DNA of 64,000 nt from Tetrapyrgos nigripes. Lineage: Eukaryota > Basidiomycota > Agaricomycetes > Agaricales > Campanellaceae. Positions 11,136 through 22,848 of this stretch are shown here, piece after piece. The stretch covers positions 372,001-436,000 of the forward strand of contig JAACJM010000047.1 in assembly GCA_013368315.1 (NCBI GenBank). The letters are read 5' to 3'. The notes below the pieces were generated by a model that saw only the letters and a program-made list of their open reading frames with translations, was not told the origin of the DNA and did not search any database. The position numbers and the translations under genes were made by a program. Positions within the stretch are counted from its first letter, which is position 1. Each line of letters starts with the position of its first letter.

Positions 11136-13751
11136 ATGCTTGCTCCTGTGTCCTCATCTGCGTCTGCTCGCACAGACAATAGATCCAAGCAAAACGGTGC
11201 CACACATCAACAGACGAAGCGAAGGGTCGTGAGGCGTCGAGGAAGAGCTAGGGCCGATTTGGATAGCGATGAAGAGATTGAGCGAGAGGCCAGGACTGAC
11301 TCGGATTCTGACGATGAAGAAGAAGACGACCTGTCTTCGTTGGACGGTTCATCCTCGGATTCAGATACGGAGCCTGTATCTGAAGATGTCCTTCCCAACG
11401 GTCATACTCGTGTTCTCACTCCAAGCACCAGCCAGAGTCCAGGGGAAACCGCAGAAGACGTCAAAGTCAATGATCACGGCCAAAGTTCATTCTTTGCTGC
11501 ATCCGGAACTTGGTCAGAGATGGTTGCAGAGGAGACTTTGAATGGGCCTGCGGATCTTCCTGTCATCGATTTTGCTCAGCTGGATCGTCAGACATTTCCT
11601 GCCACGACAACACCGCCTCGGAAGACAAAGAAAACCAAGAAGTCACAACGCCCTGCTCCTTCATCCTCTTCAGCTGCTGCCGCTGCACCTTCCTCACCTG
11701 TGCCTACCGTTGATGATACTACGCCACAGCCTTCCGAAAGTCCTGCACCAGCATCTACTTCGTCATCTCGTGGGCGTCCTTTCCCCAGAAGGCCGCCTGG
11801 CCAAACGGCTCGCCAGGCCTATCAGCAGCGGCTTGAAGTGGATCCATCGTATGTACCAGTCGTCGGAGAGTTCTGGGGTCACGATGATAGGCTGATGAAT
11901 AAGGAGTTGAGGAGCTTGAGTACTTGGTGGAGAGGCAGGTGGCAAGGCAGAGGTCGTGGTAGAGGATTTATGCGTGGCAGAGGAGGTTTTGGTGCGTTTG
12001 GGAGACAGGAAGGTCAAGTAGATGGGGAAGATGCATCTCAAGTACCGCCTGTTGATCGTGCATGGGGACACGATGGGTTTGAAGAGATGAGAAAAATAGA
12101 AGAGAGTCGTAGGGTTGTACAAGAGCAGCAACAGCGACAAGCACATTCACCGACTGGTTTTCGTGGTGGGTTCGCGGGTGCTCGTGGGAGAGGTGGATTT
12201 GCTCGAGGTGTGCGGGGCGGTCGTGGTGGTTTCTCGATGTCTTCCCGAGGTCGAGGTATGAGTCATGGTCATCCTCCAGACCGGGTCTGGTACGCTATGA
12301 AACCCGAGTTCATGTGGACCAAGCAACATGATTCATTCCTCTACACCGACTCGCACCCTAAATCTCGACCAAACCAAACCAGTGGAGTTCGTGTCAAATT
12401 ACCAGGTGCAAAGAAGGAGGCAGTGGTAGAGGTCAAAGCTAATTCGTCTACTGTGAAACCGGCTACAGAACTTGCGGCACCTGCAGCTTCATCCAGTGCA
12501 GCTGGATCGGACGTAGGAGAACGAAGTCTGGTTGTACGTTTACCTAAACGTGAACCGGCGTCCAAGGCGGTCGATACCAAACCCACAGGCCCCTCCATCG
12601 ACGAAGTGTTCACCGTCCGACCCCGTCTTATTTCTCCAAAACCCATTCCTCTCCCTGAATCTCCATCAGCTCTTTCACAACCTGTTGCAAACGGAATGCC
12701 CACTGTTGATCCGATCGTGCAACAAAGGCTCGAACAGATATCAATTGAGCCTCAGGAATCCGACCCAGCTCGATACGCACAGACCGAGGAAGCAGTTCTT
12801 CGACACCCGACGTCTTCTGAGGAACATCAGCAGCAACAACAGCCACCGCAGGTCCATCACCCAGTACCTGCTCCCAGTGAACAGAGACCATCACTAGTAC
12901 CCCTACACACAAACTTTGTCCAGCCGCCATCCCAAGGCTCACCTGGTTATGGTTCACCCTACACTTACCCCGCTTCGTTACCTCCTGGGGTAGCAATGAA
13001 CCCGGCTGGTATGCCCTACGAAATTGCTACAGGACGGCCAGTCTACATCCCATCCCCTAACATGCCCACAATATACACACCCCCTCCCATGATGCAACAG
13101 CCTCCTCCTCCACACTTCGTTCCAGGTCATATCCATCACCATTCAGCGATGTCTTCGTCAGATTTCTTGCCGCCCGGTACCCCTCCTGGTGGTTATATGG
13201 AATATGCACCAATGGCTCCTCCGATGTTCTCATTACCTCGCCAATCCTCTGGAATCAAGATTCGCGCGCCTGATGGGAATCCTGTCAACCTTGGCCCTAC
13301 GAGTCCTGGTACAGCTTCGGGTTCTGTAGAGAAACCGAGCTCTACTCGTCTTTCTAAACCGACTCATCTGAGACACAACGCTGCAGTATTCGAGCCCTTG
13401 AGGCTTGGATCTAGTCGTGCTGATACTGGTTCTACCATGCCCGAACCCGAATCCGAGCAGAACTCGTCTCAGGAGTTCTTGCCTCAGTATGATCCAAATT
13501 CCAGTATGGGGTATGGTCAGAGCGGGTACTCGAATGATTATCCTGGAGGAGGTGGTGGGGAGAATGAGACGCCTGGCGAGGATCAGCAGCAGCAACAGCA
13601 ACAGGAGCAGATGATGGGTTATCAGCCATATCCGCAGTATTACTATCCTGAACAGTATGGATATAATCCATACCTCGATATGTCTCAGGTTGGGCAGTAT
13701 GAGGCGTACCCGTCTGATTCAGTTCCTCACGGCACAGTGTACTATCATTGA
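11136..13751 (+). CDS. Barentsz/CASC3-type exon junction complex protein (Btz domain)
   Basis: CASC3/MLN51/Barentsz is a core exon-junction-complex subunit that clamps eIF4A-III on spliced mRNA. This single uninterrupted 871-codon frame has an acidic Ser/Asp N-terminus after a basic KRRVVRRRGRAR patch. At about residues 230-320 it has a Btz-like block: DPSYVPVVGEFWGHDDR, an Arg/Gly-rich linker, then RAWGHDGFEEM. RGG/GRG repeats follow, as does a second conserved-looking patch (VWYAMKPEFMWTKQHDSF). The C-terminal half is Pro/Gln/Tyr-rich and low complexity. The paired W-G-H-D blocks separated by a Gly/Arg linker are the diagnostic feature. In a window where nearly every gene has several introns, this one has none. 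The ATG at 11136 is the first in frame. Confidence 0.8.
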   Translation: MLAPVSSSASARTDNRSKQNGATHQQTKRRVVRRRGRARADLDSDEEIEREARTDSDSDDEEEDDLSSLDGSSSDSDTEPVSEDVLPNGHTRVLTPSTSQSPGETAEDVKVNDHGQSSFFAASGTWSEMVAEETLNGPADLPVIDFAQLDRQTFPATTTPPRKTKKTKKSQRPAPSSSSAAAAAPSSPVPTVDDTTPQPSESPAPASTSSSRGRPFPRRPPGQTARQAYQQRLEVDPSYVPVVGEFWGHDDRLMNKELRSLSTWWRGRWQGRGRGRGFMRGRGGFGAFGRQEGQVDGEDASQVPPVDRAWGHDGFEEMRKIEESRRVVQEQQQRQAHSPTGFRGGFAGARGRGGFARGVRGGRGGFSMSSRGRGMSHGHPPDRVWYAMKPEFMWTKQHDSFLYTDSHPKSRPNQTSGVRVKLPGAKKEAVVEVKANSSTVKPATELAAPAASSSAAGSDVGERSLVVRLPKREPASKAVDTKPTGPSIDEVFTVRPRLISPKPIPLPESPSALSQPVANGMPTVDPIVQQRLEQISIEPQESDPARYAQTEEAVLRHPTSSEEHQQQQQPPQVHHPVPAPSEQRPSLVPLHTNFVQPPSQGSPGYGSPYTYPASLPPGVAMNPAGMPYEIATGRPVYIPSPNMPTIYTPPPMMQQPPPPHFVPGHIHHHSAMSSSDFLPPGTPPGGYMEYAPMAPPMFSLPRQSSGIKIRAPDGNPVNLGPTSPGTASGSVEKPSSTRLSKPTHLRHNAAVFEPLRLGSSRADTGSTMPEPESEQNSSQEFLPQYDPNSSMGYGQSGYSNDYPGGGGGENETPGEDQQQQQQQEQMMGYQPYPQYYYPEQYGYNPYLDMSQVGQYEAYPSDSVPHGTVYYH

Positions 13752-14570
13752 TAGGAGCGGTTCTTTCTTCCTGACTTTTCAGTGGTGTTAGTCCGTGCTG
13801 CTGTTCTACTCACTCACTTATCACCTTGAACTTCGATTCTTTTTGTTGCTTTCTATTCTCCATTCTCCGTTCCTCATCTCATTTCTCTGCATCTCACTCC
13901 TAGTCTCCTTGTTCTTTGCATTTCATTTCTTGGTTTCATGGGTCCCTGCGTGTGTCACTCTATCTTGCATTTCGTTCAAATTCGTCGTATACCACAACCT
14001 AAGTACTTACTAGTATATTCATCCATACACATACGCACCGTCGATATACACACATACATCCATACATATAGCGTCTATTGTGATTCTCTTACTTAGTTTC
14101 TCTACATACTTGACTTTACTACTATCTCGAGTCATGACTTTCTCTCTGTTGCTACATAACTACCACCTACTCTACTCATCATCTTTGTCTTGTCTCGCCT
14201 CTCTCATCGTTGTTCCTCCACATCTCGCCTCCTCATGCATATGCAAAATTTCAAGCGTTTTATGAGACCATCTTAGGCTTCCTTCCTCCTCATACTGTTT
14301 CGTTCCGATTGTGACTCTCTTCTCTCACTCATGTTATCTCATTGTCAATCTGATTCTGTGACATACATATACACTGTGTTTGATACGTTTTCCATATCAA
14401 TTTTCCTTCTCATCGTACGAGCTCTCTTGTCTAGTAGTAGTCGTTTATTTTTCTCGAGTTTTGGTATCCATGTCTGGCTTTTTTGCCCGAGTGTTTTACG
14501 CTATCCCTTCTAGTTTTCCTGTGACTACTAGTGTCCTTGTATTAGCTTATACCGCCAAGCAGGGATAGCA
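13752..14570. other. Pyrimidine-rich 3' flank of CASC3
   Basis: For about 800 bp after the stop codon the plus strand is strongly enriched in T and C, with repeated tctc, cttc and ttcat words. Short tacata/catac repeats occur near 14030-14070. No conserved coding signal is visible; the small frames here look accidental. It may be a long 3' untranslated region or a strand-asymmetric spacer. Confidence 0.45.
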
Positions 14571-15310
14571 AAACTTCAAGTTATACGCTTGTGCCACTGG
14601 GCTTCTGGACGTGAGACCAAAAATAGTGTAACGCGAAACGCTCTTACAACTTGAAGCACTTTTTGTTCGTCGCCCTTGGTGAACGGCTACTCAGTCAGAG
14701 TAGCCTATGACTTTGAGTCTGACATTCATGGCTGCATCGACGTTGTCACTGGAGGCGAGCTCATGGGAAGCCGACAAAGACTTGACCCTTTCAACTCCTA
14801 CCGGTAATCAAACATGAAGGCCTCGCTCATTAAGCGATCCGCTGTTGATTGGCAATGGTTTGGACCGCGATAGCTATAAGACTGCTGATTTTCTTTTCTT
14901 TTTTTTTCCATTACTCTGCCCCGCATATGAGTCGCGTTCAATAGCTGGTTTAACCTAATCTCACCCCCTATTCTCATTTCTTCAACTTGGGTTTACCCCG
15001 TATGACCACATTCTCACTCAAAAGTAGTGCGAGACAGAGACAAGCAGGCGATTAGGGGCTTCTCCAAAGGGTTGTGTCTCATTTCGATCTCAGATGTAAC
15101 TCCGCCGGCTCAGGCCCTCCGTCTATCATCAGCGCTATCACTTCAACAAGCATTCTACTTCTAGACGCGAGTTTCCACAATCTTTCAGCACCATAATTGA
15201 CTCCAGTGGTCAATTGTTCCCAGAGAATCCCACTCGTAGCTTCATACCCTGAGGGAGGGATGTCTCAAGAGTCTCAGACAAAGGTCTACCCCTCAAAATG
15301 CTTCTGAATG
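14571..15310. other. Intergenic stretch, no feature recognised
   Basis: No open frame with family resemblance and no tRNA-like A/B boxes were found on either strand. Confidence 0.5.
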
Positions 15311-15317
15311 TATAAAG
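15311..15317 (+). promoter_or_regulatory. TATA box upstream of small orphan gene
   Basis: TATAAAG lies about 157 bp before the ATG at 15468. The following 100 bases are C/T/A-rich, typical of a fungal core promoter and leader. Confidence 0.5.
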
Positions 15318-15467
15318 GCTCATGGCTAGGGTCCTAACGAGACCAGCTTAACTTGACCACCTACCACCACCATCTGCCGTCGCCTATCTACCGACTGCAA
15401 CTTTTGTCTTTGTCTTATCTTGCCATCACACAAACCTTACCCCCATCGCTACAAAGCTATATTCACT

Positions 15468-15866
15468 ATGCGTTTCACCAAATTCTTCTCCTTCTCTCGC
15501 AAAGCCAACTCCGAGACTCTTCGAGAACGTCAAGCATCATCTGACAATGTCGACGAATGTGTCTCCATCTCCTCAGAACCTCCCGTCCCCATCCCCGAGT
15601 CTGAACTCGATCTTTTCATCTCCAACGATGAAAAGCCTCAAAAACGCCGGGTCTCGTTCAACGATGAGGTCGCCGAACGCGTCTTCTTCTCATTCGCTCC
15701 TACAATGCTCCTCCATGTCCAGACCCCTGAGGATTTCAAGATGTCTCTCAAAGTCTGCACGGACGTCAGCCACTCACCCTCAGATACAGAGGTGGACCCT
15801 CGTAGCCTCTCACCGGCGTCTCGCCATGCCTATTGGAGAGACCAGCTTCTCTTGGGTGGTGTCTGA
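15468..15866 (+). CDS. Small protein with RVSF (PP1-docking-like) motif
   Basis: This is a 132-residue intronless frame starting MRFTKFFSFSRKAN. I do not recognise the family. It has a basic N-terminus, a Glu/Pro-rich stretch, and then KRRVSFNDEVAERVFFSF near residue 60. That last stretch fits the R/K-x-V/I-x-F docking motif used by protein phosphatase 1 regulators, usually written RVSF. The C-terminus (SPASRHAYWRDQLLLGG) looks like a short conserved helix. A good TATA box stands upstream and codon use is orderly, so it is probably a real expressed gene. Alternative frames in the same stretch are longer in places but lack an ATG near the promoter. A PP1-regulatory role is inference from the motif only. 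Confidence 0.55.
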   Translation: MRFTKFFSFSRKANSETLRERQASSDNVDECVSISSEPPVPIPESELDLFISNDEKPQKRRVSFNDEVAERVFFSFAPTMLLHVQTPEDFKMSLKVCTDVSHSPSDTEVDPRSLSPASRHAYWRDQLLLGGV

Positions 15867-17097
15867 TGAGTTAGCCAAGGTTGAAGCCATCGTAAGTCGT
15901 GTTACTCCTTCCTCTATCCTAGAATGTATTGCTCACTTCGTGTCTCACACAGTTTCTCGACCTGCAAAGGACTCAATGAAGATTGTTACGGAGCTACCAT
16001 AAACGCAGTCTCTCGCCAGCATCCTACCAGTCACCAGTGAGGTCAACACGATGAGGAAAACCCCATGTCCCTTCCATTCCGTCTCTCACCACACTCTCTC
16101 GATTGACACTAGCATAACGGGCATTGCCTATGCGTTGCAATCACATTGAGTCATTGCCGCTCCAACAAGTGCCGGAATAATTCCTGCGCCGATGGGTGGA
16201 GGACGAGGAGTTTATTACCGGCTTTGGACCATAGGAAGAAGTGATACAGACGACATCGAACAGAAAAAGCCCCCTTGGGGTTGATGGTAGAATATTTCTG
16301 AAATACGTCAGCCACAATACAATTTTATTTTCTTTCAAACTTTTGTGACATGATATGAGTGAAAGCAGCTGGAAGCTGGCCAAGGCCCAGGGAAAAACGC
16401 TACTTAGTCCCAATGGTTCTGTCAACCGTCTTAATTGTGGTGTCCGCTACTACCAGCTCGTTTAGAGGGGTGCTCTCCTATAATTCATGACGTTGTCTGT
16501 GAATCATGATCGTCGCGCCGCAGGGGCAATTAGGGGTCATGGCCAATGGGATGGCTCTGAGGCAACACTATCTTCCCCTTCCAAGGCCCTCTGAAGCATA
16601 AATAAGTACTTCTATTCGGAAAGTAATCCTACAATTCCTGAACAATGGTACAAGTAACCACACGACTTGGAGTTGCTCCTGTCTACAAACAAAAAAAACA
16701 TGCCTTGAAGCGAAAACAGCACGAATAGTGGGGACGAAGACAAGGGGAGAGAATAACCCCCAATAAGTGAAGAAAGGGTTGGCGGAGAAAGTGAATAAAG
16801 TGAAACGTTCTTGGGCTCCAGATCTATCATCTAACCGCGTGAAGAGTTTCGGATCCAAGGTCCTCTTCTCTTAAGCTTCAACCTCTTCCCAATCCCAGCC
16901 CAGTTTTGATTTAGTTTTATTTCTTTGCATTTCTTAATCGTTGCTTTTACGGACCACTGTCGTTCTTTACCATAGGCAGAGATTTTCCAGTGCGCCACCT
17001 AGATTCCTAGTATAGCAATAACTTTGGATTCATTCATACAACTATGCAAACATTTGTAACACCCAACGTACTAATGACGATCTGCTCGCCTTAAATC
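15867..17097. other. Intergenic stretch of about 1.2 kb
   Basis: It contains scattered short open frames but no recognisable protein, RNA or repeat. An A-run (caaacaaaaaaaaca) occurs near 16686. Confidence 0.45.
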
Positions 17098-18594
17098 CTA
17101 CTCAAGAAGCCCAAAGAGGCTTACGATAGCTACAGGAGGCGGTCCTCCTTCCCTGGCCTTGGTCTGTCCGCAATAAGCCATGACGTATTTTGATGGATGC
17201 CAACTGACAGCTGGGGAAGGTGCAAGTGTTGGTACACGATGGAGAGGCACACCTGTCTCCGTTCCACACTGGCAGAAAATCAAACCTCAAGACTATCAAT
17301 GGACAGAAGTGATTGAGAAGGGCTTACAATGTCAATGTACATCCCAGCATTTGCTATTGCTAGATATTCTCCGTCGTATGAGAAACTGAGAGCATTTATG
17401 GAGTGTCTTCACAATACATTGCAATATGTTTAGTATACTGTGCAGGTCAGGCAAGTAAATGTGGAACCCACTCGCAGGAAGTGATCGTTCTAGCACATAT
17501 CCATTCCACAGGGTCGAACAGGTTCACGATGGAGTCATATCCTCCGGAAGCAAGATATCTAAAGACATGGATCGGGTCACTGCAACGGGAAAGAGTTTGA
17601 CGAGACTTACCGACCCCGAGGATCCATCGCAAGAGCTACGCACCCTCCAACATGAGCTGGAGGAGTCTCTCGTACAGTTAGACTAGGAAAGTCCATCACA
17701 CGAAGAGTTGACTCTGAGAAGTGACCGAGAACGATACCATCGCCGGCGTAGTTGAATAATGCTGTACTTCCAAGAGTCTACCAGATCGTAGTAAGCGGCA
17801 GCATTTACGAGGATTAAGACACTGAGAGATACTGACTGGTTCTTTGTCTCCCATCCTCCATTGCTCTTTACTATCTTCATTTTCTCCTTTACTGAACACC
17901 ATCATATACATCTGACTCATAGTGGACGAGAACAATAACGATTTTCCGTCTGGAGAATAAGAAGTGAACACCGGGGATGCTTTTAAGGAAAGGGACTGTA
18001 TGTATCTGCTTTCTAAGAGGATATTTAGCTCATTAGCCAAATGGAACTATTGAAGACTGACGTCTTGCATCCCAGAAAACTATTCTTCGGTCTTTCTGAC
18101 TTGATGTACAGAATAATTCAGGATGAGTCGGATTCCACGAAACATAGTCAACATCGTCTGAGTGACCTCCAGAGAACATTTGCGCAGATCTTGGCTCCAT
18201 CTAAAGGCACCAAAAGCGTGCTATTAGTTCAAATTCCATCGAGAACCGCGAAAATAACACGAGGAGGAAGAACATACACTCTTCTCCGGTGTCCACACCC
18301 TCGTAATCTTGTCGATCCCAACAGCAGCCAACTTCTTCCCATCGCAATTCCATGCTACGTGGTTCATAGCTTGTGGACTAGGCATACGGTAGTCTCGAGG
18401 TTTGAAGGCTGAGAATGTAGGAGGCTTGCAATGAGACGGCCATTGAAACAAGTAATAGGTTAGACGGAGGAGGTGGGTAGTGTGGCGAACCCTCGTACAT
18501 GGACGCCGCGAGCAGCAAAGGTGGTATGAGAAGGTGGCGAAGGGGGTCGTTGAGGCGGCTGGATTTGCTCATTTTCTTCTTTTGAAGAGGACAT
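17098..18594 (-). CDS. THO complex subunit 3 (TEX1/THOC3), WD40 protein
   Basis: THOC3/Tex1 is the WD40 subunit of THO/TREX, which couples transcription to mRNA packaging and export. Eight exons on the minus strand (18594-18499, 18424-18278, 18200-18062, 18012-17837, 17777-17611, 17558-17472, 17406-17328, 17268-17098) give 353 residues, almost the human length. WD repeats can be followed: AMNHVAWNCDGKKLAAVGIDK, HSDDVDYVSWNPTHPELFCT with DRRIVFWD, SPVFTSYSPDGKSLLF, HVGGCVALAMDPRGRYLASG with DSIVNLFD, SINALSFSYDGEYLAIA, and a last blade VSWHPSKYVMAYCG. All junctions are GT-AG and in phase; the exons of 79 and 87 nt are short. Together with CASC3 and Tls1 nearby, this makes three mRNP-related genes in the window, although they are not adjacent. 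Confidence 0.92.
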
Positions 18595-19019
18595 GGTTGG
18601 ACGCACACAAGTCTGAATTAGGAAATTTCCTCAGTCTCTTCAGTTGAGTGAGAATTCGGTATGTACAGATACGATTGTGCTACGTAGAGTACATCGAGGT
18701 AAGTCAGCATAGTAAAGCATAGGTCAAGCGATTTATCGGTAACGATAACGACAGCATGGAGAGCGTAATGGTTATACACGTAGAGTTCTTTGTCGTAGCG
18801 GTTCTAAAAGAACGCACATCAAAGCATGAGGTCGATAGCAAGAGTTCAGAGCAAAGACAAAAAGAAAGCAAGTAGACAGCAAGAAAGCAGAAACGGTAAG
18901 GACAGCAAAATGGACAAAAGAAAGCAAAGCGACAGATAGCGTACAATATAAATGAAAGTCTTTTTCTACCTCTGAATCATTACATCACCGAGTTCAAAAA
19001 CAAGGGAGGATCTTTGGAG
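18595..19019. other. Intergenic region between THOC3 start and the following gene's 3' end
   Basis: This 425-bp stretch holds the THOC3 promoter and the 3' flank of the seven-helix gene. On the plus strand it is rich in aagaaagcaa words between 18850 and 18930. No gene was seen. Confidence 0.5.
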
Positions 19020-22000
19020 TTAGCCACGGAAGGTATAGGCATACACCTGATGCTCGGTATTCGACGGAGGTCGAACAACTACATCTGGTAGCTCTTCTTC
19101 TTCCCTCAAGATGGCTCGCATCCTGTTCGTATCATTGCGAGCAAGTTTCAACGGCTTCAGATTGTGCTGTTTTTTCAAACGAGGCTGTTCTGGGCTGTTT
19201 TCGTCACGGTTTCTACTGCTAGTAGATCCCGACGCCGTAGCTTTTCTCGAAGTTTGTTTCTTCCCGAGAAACAAAGGACGTGTACCATCCACGCTCACAG
19301 TCGGGCTAGCGCTGGGGTTGTAGGTGTTGGTGTCACGATCCTGGAGTAAAGAGAGTGGTCTCAGACCACGGGGAGAATCAGCTTTGTTGGCGGCTTGGAC
19401 GGTAGGATCGACCTTGGAAGCCTTGCGTTGGAGTTTGCTGGATTTAGGGATAAGAGGTCGGACCGCCCGGGACGACCATTGGGCAATGGAAGAAGAAATA
19501 GAGCTGGAACCGTTTGGTGCAGCAGAAGTTACTTGATTAGGAGGCGTAACGGTCGTGGCATTATCGTCGGATCGGATATATACAATACTTGAACGTCGGG
19601 ATGAACGAGGGTTGTTGATTGAGTCTCTGAAGGGATTGACTGAGGGCACCGGGGGAACATTGTCTGAAATCCGTTTGTAGGCCACCGAGTTGTAAGGCGT
19701 ACTCTCAGCCTGCGGACCTTCTGCCAAAAAGTCTTCAAAAAGGGTGACAGTGGAGGCGGCAGAAGGAGGAAGTCTGTTGACGCCAACCATGGAAGATCTG
19801 GCAGTATCAATACCATGCGGAACCTCAGCCCGAAGACCAAGGGACCGGGTGGACATCGCCCTTCCTAAGTTGGTAGCTTTACTAGTAGCAGGTTCGGGTA
19901 CGCCAAGACGGTTGGACAATTCGTGGGCAAACTCTCCACCGAAGACAGTCTTTCTCCTGTCAACATCGATGTTCTTGGGAAGAGCAGTGTACTGGCCAAT
20001 GGTCTCAAAAGCCCGGCCAACCTCGTTGGTCCAAGCAGAAAGGGAGTGCACGCCATCTTTGCCGAGACCGAGACTGGAGAACATCAATCAGAAAATATTC
20101 AAAAGTGAAAGTCATGATTAAAACATACCTAGGTAGACTCATATGATTTCTCTTGTGAGCAGAAGTCTTCCTGGCTCTGGCTTTAGATGCACCAGCTTTA
20201 GTCCTAGCAGGAGTCGAATGGAACTCGGGAGAAGACCACTCCTCTCCGAAATCATTCAGAGCTTGAAGCAGTCTAGCAGTCTTGCCCTCTCCTCTAACAC
20301 CACTCCGGCTACGGCTTCTGGAATGGCCGTCAGCCTTGCGTCGGCGCCAAGTGGCAGGGGGAGAATCTTTAATCTTCATCGAGTCTCCCACTTTGAGCCC
20401 TGGAACGAGGATAGGCAAAACGCCGGCAGTCAATGCGTCGATCTCGTTCATGTCGTCAACAGCACCGAAAGAGAACTGATCAGCAGAAGTCGTCGAGTAG
20501 TTTCGCTTGTGCTTAGCCAAACGAGCAGCACGGACATTGGGTGGTGTAGGAGGAAGAGGGAAGGCCGGTGGTGGGCTGGGACTGGGAGCAAAAGAGGTGC
20601 TGGTAGGTGTTTGAGGTCCACTGACAGATGCTACGGAGCGGGATCGAAGGTGTTGAGAACGACCAGAAGGAGCGCGAGAGACAGTGGCGCCACTGGCAGC
20701 AGCAACGACTTCCGACGCCATGAGATGTCCGCCTGTAGAGTGCCTTTTCTCGGGAGAAGAAGGGACACGCACAGTCTGGGCGAGAGTAGAGTAGTGCCTT
20801 TGTGCAACCATGATTCTCGAAGCAAATGCCAATGAGTCGTCTGCAACAGAGAAAGAGGAACTAGCCTTCGAATCTTTGCGCATTCGGCCGAATTGGGCAC
20901 TGCTTTCCGAGTGAGAACGGTTGTGGATGCTGACTGGGAAGGACGAGTCGCCGTCTTGGATGGGCAAAGGAGGCGTGAGTTCACCCTCTTCTTCCAGAGG
21001 AAGCACAGAGAGCTTGGGCATAGCCGACATCATTCCGAGTGCACGGGTGAATTTGCTTTTGCCATCGACTGCGTCTCCATTGGAAAGCCAGACATCACCA
21101 CTACGGCGGCCTTCAACAACTGTAACACTGGCACTCGCACTCTGCTTGTACTCGTGGGAGAATTTGAGCGTAGGAGTAGTAGCAGTGGTAGTGGAGCCGC
21201 GTGCAAAGTTACTGGGGATGTCGCCATGAACATCGAAAAGACCAGTAGGAATAGGAAGAGGAGAGAACACCATGTTAAGAGCCAGAATAGGAGACGATAG
21301 CATAACGGACAATGTGAGCAGAGTAGAGCTCATGGGGGTGGCGGGAGCATTCTGTGAAAGAGCGATCAGATAAGGGAGTGAAAGGCCCTAGAAAAAAAGC
21401 ATCAGCATGAAAGTCGAAAATGCATCCCAAGAAATTGACATACCAAAGGCAACCAATGAAGAGTTAACCAACCAATTGCGCGATAAGCAGAGATGTCAAG
21501 AGATGTGCCTGGTGGTGCAGCCAAAGTAGAGAGAGCTTTCTCCGTGTCCTTAGGGGTGTAACCGTATCCACCGAGAACCTGAGCGTTGGCCATCGCGGGA
21601 GTAGTAGGTCGCGAAACCGAGCTGGGCAGCAATCCGGCATGGACGTTCGGAGAGCTGCTTCCGTCATGATGCGTAGTGGGATAAGACCAGGCAGATATGG
21701 TGGTATGCGAACCGTTGGTCGACGAAAGCCACGAAGTCTGAGATCCCAAACGAGGACGAGGTGCCTCAGGGACTGGTGTAGGCACGCGACGGAAAGGATC
21801 AGGTTCTGCGAGACCCTGGGCAGTAGGAGACAAAGGCCCGTATGGAGATGGAAGAGGTGGTACCGGAGGCACATTATCAACGTTTGGTGTCGAACCAAAC
21901 CAAAACGAAGACTTGGTCGGAATGGAGGGATGAGAATTCTGGGGTTTGCCATGGTGAGACGTAGCGTGAGTATGATGTGTTGAAAAAGACCAGGCAGAAA

Positions 22001-22848
22001 CCGAATCGTGACGGGAGTGAGAGCTGGCGTTGGAAGTAATCCACGACGCACCGTCCCGAAGAGCGTCAATCTCGTCGGTAGCGAACGATGGTCTAGGCTT
22101 CTCTTCCGTCATTTGTGTAGCTGGTGGCCATGTGGTCTCATCCTCGTTCAACACTGCCAAGTTTCGCTTGACGTTAAGGAGCGTCCCAATGAGGCAGAGA
22201 AGAGCAATGCTACTCAATATCGCAATGGCGGCAGAGTAGGCTGTAAGGCCAACGAAGAGGCTTTGTGATCCAGCTGCGGCCAGGATACCAGCAATGGCGG
22301 TAGAGGTAACCACGAGCACCAGGGTAGGGGCCCACATCATCCAATGCTTACTGCCGAAGGAAACGGATCGAGCAAGGCGAACATGGAGCAGGGTCAAACC
22401 CAGGATGACGAGAAGACAAGTCTGGTGGAAGGTCATGGAGAACCAGAGACGGACAGATGCCAACGGCGAATCAGCAATCGCGGAACCAACTGGACCTCCC
22501 GTGGCCTCGCTGACTGCTTCCCAGGTGAAAATGGCAACGGCAAGTATGTTCAAGGATGCCAACCAGATATTACTGTGAAGGAAGATTAGATCACAAAAGA
22601 CAAGCAATCCGGTTGAGACACACCTCTTGTCAGTAGGGGACAGCGAACGGTAGTTGGGCAGACCGAATTCAGACTGAAAACATACGTCACTACCACCTAT
22701 CACAAGACAAGAAAAGAAGACATACAGGAGAAACCCGACGACTCAGAGGTCCAGGAGGAAGAATTGGAATAACAATACGAAGAATAACGAAAGCTGAACA
22801 TATGAACGAAAAGAAAGCAAGTGCTATTGTTGGAATGAGAGGGATCAT
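19020..22848 (-). CDS. Large membrane protein with about seven helices and long disordered loops
   Basis: Five exons (22848-22726, 22673-22624, 22572-21444, 21387-20129, 20073-19020) give 1204 residues. Hydrophobic segments lie at about 5-30, 60-78, 98-120, 130-155, 160-187, 422-445 and 452-475. Between segments five and six is a polar loop of about 230 residues rich in Ser/Pro/His. After segment seven comes a tail of about 730 residues rich in Ser, Thr and Arg, with many SRSRS-like and RRSS phospho-site-like patches. I do not recognise a named family. The spacing (seven helices, very long third cytoplasmic loop, very long tail) resembles receptor architecture, but no receptor signature such as DRY or NPxxY was seen. 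Orientation and function are unknown. The gene lies head-to-tail after lipin on the same strand. Confidence 0.75.

Noticed and set aside
12628..12996. Long antisense frames inside CASC3
   Set aside because: They mirror the low-complexity Pro/Gln coding sequence and have no independent start context or similarity.
16141..16425. 94-codon minus-strand frame in the gene-poor stretch
   Set aside because: No promoter elements, no family resemblance, and irregular composition.
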